Source: a virus
Strand: one strand, 5' to 3'
DNA length: 31,693 bases
IMG/VR virus record: IMGVR_UViG_3300008114_000116
Location: 1 to 31,693 of that record
The notes beneath the pieces were generated by a model, which worked only from the letters and a program-made list of their open reading frames with translations, was not told the DNA's origin and made no database searches. Of the stretch, positions 29,366 to 31,693 are shown one piece after another; within the stretch, counting starts at the first letter, position 1, and each line of letters starts with the position of its first letter. A program made the position numbers and the translations under genes.

Positions 29366-29604
29366 TCAATTGGAGGCGTTACTTTTTCGCCTTGTGTTGT
29401 TACGTCAATTGATTGCTTAGGCATTCCAAAACGATAGTTTAACCAAGTTTTAATTGCTTGAATGTCACCGTCTTTGCAACGGCTCCAAAGAGCTTTCCAA
29501 GCCTCCTCTGGAACTGCAATTGCATCCATTTGTTCAATTATCTTTATTTCGTCTGCTTTTGACTTTCGACCAGCTCCCGGTCTTGCGCCTCCATTTTGTC
29601 CCAT
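29347..29604 (-). CDS. terS: Terminase small subunit-like protein
   Basis: The 85-residue product begins MGQNGGARPGAGRKSKADEI, the GARPGAGRK motif seen at the start of many small phage DNA-binding and small-terminase proteins. A helix and WKALWSRCKDGDIQAIKTWL, NYRFGMPKQSIDV follow, a layout shared by Bacteroidota phage small terminases. It overlaps terL by 19 bases. It would recognise the packaging site on phage DNA. It is shorter than most small terminases, so the oligomerisation part must be minimal. Confidence 0.7.
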   Translation of the reverse strand: MGQNGGARPGAGRKSKADEIKIIEQMDAIAVPEEAWKALWSRCKDGDIQAIKTWLNYRFGMPKQSIDVTTQGEKVTPPIEWIKSN

Positions 29605-29637
29605 CTGAAATAATCTGTTTATTCAGTTCAAAGGTAA

Positions 29638-29664
29638 ATAAAAAACCTTAACCAATCGGCTAAG
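29638..29664 (-). terminator. Intrinsic terminator between the replication operon and the terminase genes
   Basis: On the minus strand CCTTAGCC (29664-29657), GATT, GGTTAAGG (29652-29645) with one G-U pair, then five T. It separates the early/replication message from the packaging genes. Beyond it, TTTG (29632-29629) could be the -33 box of a terminase promoter, but the matching -7 box is poor. Confidence 0.8.
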
Positions 29665-29695
29665 GCTTTTATCAGTTAACATAAACCCAATAAAA

Positions 29696-29947
29696 CTATT
29701 TTAATTCAATTACTTTTCCGGTTGGATTACCTGTAAAATCGCAGAGCTTTCCGTTCCATTCAAATTTAACCTCTTTCTCTCTCCCTTGATAAGCCGCTGC
29801 AATCAATCTAATCTGGCGCTGGACTATTTCCATACTCATAAAATATCCTTTGCCTTTATTACTCCAAGGCGACCATTGGCCGTCCCTTAATCTGTATCTA
29901 ATCTCCAGCGAATAATCTGGCTTACTCTTTGGCAGTTGTTTAGCCAT
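29696..29947 (-). CDS. Hypothetical protein, 83 residues
   Basis: I start it at ATG 29947, which overlaps the XRE gene stop, in preference to the GTG three codons earlier. The product begins MAKQLPKSKPDYSLEIRYRL and has DGQWSPWSNKGKGYFMSMEI, RQIRLIAAAYQGREKEVKFE and GNPTGKVIELK. It looks like a small beta-alpha-beta protein of the kind found in Bacteroidota phages next to regulators. No known function. Confidence 0.65.
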   Translation of the reverse strand: MAKQLPKSKPDYSLEIRYRLRDGQWSPWSNKGKGYFMSMEIVQRQIRLIAAAYQGREKEVKFEWNGKLCDFTGNPTGKVIELK

Positions 29948-30143
29948 TCTTTTCACGAATTAAAACCTCTAATCCAATCGCATCGCAAATTTTACGCAAG
30001 TTAAACAAGCTAATCGACTCAAAGCCATTCTCGACTTGATTAATCGGTTGGTGACTTAAACCAATTTGGTTTGCCAAATCTACTTGGTTAATTCCAAGCC
30101 TCTTTCGTGTTCGTCTAATTAGTCGGCCTTCCTCTAAGCTCAT
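29940..30143 (-). CDS. XRE/Cro-family transcription regulator
   Basis: The 67-residue product is a minimal XRE helix-turn-helix: LEEGRLIRRTRKRLGINQVD (3-22), LANQIGLSHQPINQVENGFE (23-42), then SISLFNLRKICDAIGLEVLI. The QVDLANQIGLS...INQVENG core is typical of Cro-like repressors. It lies within the replication operon but also has its own TATATTTG box 16 bases upstream, so it may regulate its own gene or the switch from early to late genes. No cleavable C-domain, so not a CI-type SOS-sensitive repressor. Confidence 0.85.
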   Translation of the reverse strand: MSLEEGRLIRRTRKRLGINQVDLANQIGLSHQPINQVENGFESISLFNLRKICDAIGLEVLIREKNG

Positions 30144-30159
30144 TTTCGTTTCGTTTCCA

Positions 30160-30167
30160 CAAATATA
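30160..30167 (-). promoter_or_regulatory. TATATTTG promoter box before the XRE gene
   Basis: TATATTTG on the minus strand, exactly 16 bases before ATG 30143, the same spacing as the three late promoters. The leader TGGAAACGAAACGAAA differs in sequence but keeps the AACGAA core. No clear TTTG upstream. Confidence 0.6.
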
Positions 30168-30205
30168 ACTTTTAAATTGTTTTCCTTATTAAAACTTAAT
30201 TTTGT

Positions 30206-30412
30206 TTAAATAAATTTTGAATTCAAAACGTTTAAAATTGTAATGCTATTATCCCTTATACCAGATTGTTTTTCTTTTTCTGTTTCTCTATCTGACATAA
30301 CGTAACAATTTAATCTATTAGAAATTTCGTTTGCAATCCATTCTGGATTTTGGTCTTTATACTCAATTACCAAATCTTTTAAGGCTAAAACTATTTTATC
30401 AAAATTGTCCAT
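30206..30412 (-). CDS. Hypothetical protein, 68 residues
   Basis: Helical, beginning MDNFDKIVLALKDLVIEYKD and containing EWIANEISNRLNCYVMSDRE. No domain recognised. A T-rich leader with AAACACC follows the stop of the RusA gene. Confidence 0.6.
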   Translation of the reverse strand: MDNFDKIVLALKDLVIEYKDQNPEWIANEISNRLNCYVMSDRETEKEKQSGIRDNSITILNVLNSKFI

Positions 30413-30430
30413 AATATTTTTTTTCGGTGT

Positions 30431-30772
30431 TTAAAATGGCAAAAGCGGATAGATTCCCATCTGTATAAATTCTTCGCCTTTCTTTACAATGCATTTGCGA
30501 ACGTTCAACTCAAAAACGTTTTTATCGTTAAAGCCGTATTTCTTTTGCGCTATGTCAATCGTAACTTTTATCCCATTATCTATGTCGGACGCTTGTGAAC
30601 TATATCCAAAAAACAATTCTACACGAAGCATAATAGTTGGGTCAACCTTTCCAGCTGGCATTTGTAAAAGCATTGTTTTTTCGTGTTGCCTATAAGCATC
30701 CGATTTTATCTTTCTACCTAAATAGGCTCCGTTTATGCTTAAAGGCTTTTCGTTTAGCTTAAATTGAATCAT
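30431..30772 (-). CDS. rusA: RusA-family Holliday junction resolvase
   Basis: The 113-residue product has LSINGAYLGRKIKSDAYR near the start, SDIDNGIKVTIDIAQKKYGF (62-81) and NDKNVFELNVRK. The D63-x-D65-N66 with D73 and the following D83 are the metal-binding acidic residues of RusA nucleases, which cut four-way junctions made during recombination and replication. It pairs well with the ERF annealing protein of the early operon. It overlaps the membrane gene by 4 bases. Confidence 0.88.
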   Translation of the reverse strand: MIQFKLNEKPLSINGAYLGRKIKSDAYRQHEKTMLLQMPAGKVDPTIMLRVELFFGYSSQASDIDNGIKVTIDIAQKKYGFNDKNVFELNVRKCIVKKGEEFIQMGIYPLLPF

Positions 30773-30951
30773 TTACAAGCTCTATAAACGAAGTCCATTG
30801 CAATAGTGTACAATGCAACCAAAACCATAAAAAGAAAGCCAAAAGGCATCTTAAAATGAGTTAGAGCGAAGATACTTAACGCAGTATTAACCGCGCTAAA
30901 TAAATCCGCTTTTTTAATGCTAAAACGGTAATCCTTTTCCATCTTTTTCAT
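30769..30951 (-). CDS. Two-segment membrane protein, 60 residues
   Basis: I start it at ATG 30951 (MKKMEKDYRFSIKKADLF), with a second ATG three codons on, rather than the ATG at 30978. The product has a basic N-terminus and two hydrophobic segments (about 18-32 and 36-53: PFGFLFMVLVALYTIAMDFV). It overlaps the previous gene by 32 bases and RusA by 4. Role unknown. Confidence 0.6.
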   Translation of the reverse strand: MKKMEKDYRFSIKKADLFSAVNTALSIFALTHFKMPFGFLFMVLVALYTIAMDFVYRACK

Positions 30952-31276
30952 ATTGTGAATCAAATTCCCAACCAGCATTTGTAACTCTCGCTCTTTCTGG
31001 TCCTTGATTTAAAATTTTCTTTTCTGTATTTGCTGGTTTAAACTCGTTTTTCTCTTTAACTGCATTCGGTTTCCATTCGTCTACTTCCAAATAATGAGTC
31101 GGCTTGCCTTCAACCTTTTGTTGCTTTTCCTTCATTACTTGGCTTACCCATTCCAAATCGTTATCGTTTAAATATTTCAATAACTTCTCTAGGTCGCTTC
31201 GACTTTGGCTAATCTTAATCATTTGGCCAAACTTAGTTTGTACAATCTTTGCGTTTCCGCCGTAAATCTTTTCCAT
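30920..31276 (-). CDS. Hypothetical protein with an SSB-like C-terminal tip
   Basis: The 118-residue product begins MEKIYGGNAKIVQTKFGQMI, then KISQSRSDLEKLLKYLNDND and THYLEVDEWKPN, with a charged low-complexity tail ending DSQYEKDGKGLPF. The end resembles the SSB tip D-x-(I/L)-P-F that recruits repair proteins, but the acidic residues are fewer than usual. The first 70 residues could be a compact beta-rich domain similar to small phage ssDNA-binding proteins. It lies between the 209-residue gene and RusA, so ssDNA binding is a reasonable guess. Confidence 0.6.
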   Translation of the reverse strand: MEKIYGGNAKIVQTKFGQMIKISQSRSDLEKLLKYLNDNDLEWVSQVMKEKQQKVEGKPTHYLEVDEWKPNAVKEKNEFKPANTEKKILNQGPERARVTNAGWEFDSQYEKDGKGLPF

Positions 31277-31288
31277 TTCTCTCTTTAT

Positions 31289-31693
31289 TTAAATTAATTT
31301 ATCTAAGTTTCTATTTTCTCGAATTGACTCTAAAATAAACAATTTCCAAATCTTATTCTTTGATTTGGCACCTACAGTTGACTCCTCAACCCAATGTTTA
31401 GTTAAACGCAATTCTTTCCTTACGTCTTGCTCAATTTCCTCAACGTTAAAAGTCCAAGGCTTTAAAATACCTTTTTCTTGAAACTTGTTAAACCAGTTAA
31501 TTCCCCACTCCGCTAGGTCGAGGCAATAGCCGGTATCTTTTGCGTGCTGGTAATTCTCGCGGAATATGTTTTTACCTACTTCAATCCAGTAAGCTATTTC
31601 CTCAGCGCTTGGCTCTTTGCCTTTGTTGTTTTGGTTTTGGATTTCCATTACGATTTGGCTTTGGTGATGCTGGTAATACTGGGTTATCCATCC
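31289..31693 (-). CDS. Replication-module protein of unknown function (3' part; begins at the left end of the contig)
   Basis: C-terminal part of the gene described at 1-339. The apparent start at 31648 (MEIQNQNNKGKEPSAEEIAY) is an internal Met; the frame is open to the contig edge and continues in the left-end copy to ATG 339. The segment has helices EIAYWIEVGKNIFRENYQH, WGINWFNKFQEKGILKPW and a basic end. It ends 12 bases before the SSB-tip gene start. Total length 209 or 198 residues. Confidence 0.8.
   Translation of the reverse strand, partial: GWITQYYQHHQSQIVMEIQNQNNKGKEPSAEEIAYWIEVGKNIFRENYQHAKDTGYCLDLAEWGINWFNKFQEKGILKPWTFNVEEIEQDVRKELRLTKHWVEESTVGAKSKNKIWKLFILESIRENRNLDKLI
31580..31693. 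repeat. Right copy of 114-bp direct terminal repeat
   Basis: Identical to bases 1-114. Joining the copies restores one open frame and gives a circle of 31,579 bases. Confidence 0.95.

Noticed and set aside
1-31693. tRNA genes, CRISPR arrays, integrase and attachment sites
   Set aside because: None could be recognised by eye. Repeats found are coding or terminal overlaps. Absence of tRNAs should be confirmed with tRNAscan-SE, since eye inspection can miss them.

Overview
This window is the complete or near-complete genome of a small siphovirus-like phage of a Bacteroidota host, most likely a flavobacterium. The first and last 114 bases are identical and one gene reads in frame across the join, so the contig is a linearised circle of 31,579 unique bases. 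The phage identification rests on a full set of head, connector, tail and lysis genes: small and large terminase, portal, MuF-like minor head protein, S78 prohead protease, HK97-fold capsid, connector proteins, tail tube, frameshifted tail chaperone, tape measure, baseplate-like protein and fibre. The host assignment rests on AT-rich sequence, Bacteroidota-type promoters (TTTG, spacer, TAnnTTTG), weak Shine-Dalgarno use, and protein families typical of flavobacterial phages (DUF6291, HTH_39-like, small Cys proteins, GNLLVGTT-type fibre repeats). I see no integrase, partition system, DNA polymerase, tRNA gene or CRISPR array. The only repressor candidate is a 67-residue XRE protein.

Nearly everything is transcribed leftwards (minus strand). 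In transcription order from 5164: (1) an early operon, 5164 down to 1163, with ERF annealing protein, Gp157-like protein, a predicted PD-(D/E)XK nuclease, several helix-turn-helix proteins and microproteins. (2) A Bacteroidota promoter near 1143-1175 followed by a structured leader or small RNA ending in an intrinsic terminator (1049-1138). (3) A replication operon from 1048 across the contig join down to 29696: DUF6291 protein, a 209-residue protein split by the join, a protein with an SSB-like C-terminal tip, a membrane protein, RusA resolvase and an XRE regulator. It ends at a terminator at 29638-29664. (4) The late region, 29604 down to 6031: terminases, portal, MuF-metallopeptidase fusion, protease, capsid, a methyltransferase/glycosyltransferase cassette, connectors, tail genes, then the lysis region (holin-like proteins, M15 peptidase, spanin-like protein) with a metallophosphoesterase. 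(5) The only plus-strand genes are a three-gene operon, 5307-5936, with a nucleotide-modification-associated (DUF1599-like) protein. It is divergent from the early operon and convergent with the lysis end.

Three late units (portal, protease-capsid, tail tube) and the XRE gene start from copies of the same arrangement: TATATTTG exactly 16 bases before the ATG. In the three late copies the 16-base leader is nearly identical (TTAAAACGAATAAGCT). Intrinsic terminators lie after the capsid gene, before the protease promoter and after the last tail gene, so late expression appears to be set by separate strong promoters rather than one long message.

Most worth a second look: the leader or small RNA with two hairpins whose loops are complementary over 7 bases; a MuF protein with a C-terminal HEFGH metallopeptidase domain; a programmed -1 frameshift joining the two tail-chaperone frames; a six-repeat beta-propeller inserted into the baseplate-like protein; a sugar/methyl cassette inside the head module; and a set of microproteins of 26-63 residues, two of them cysteine-rich paralogues.
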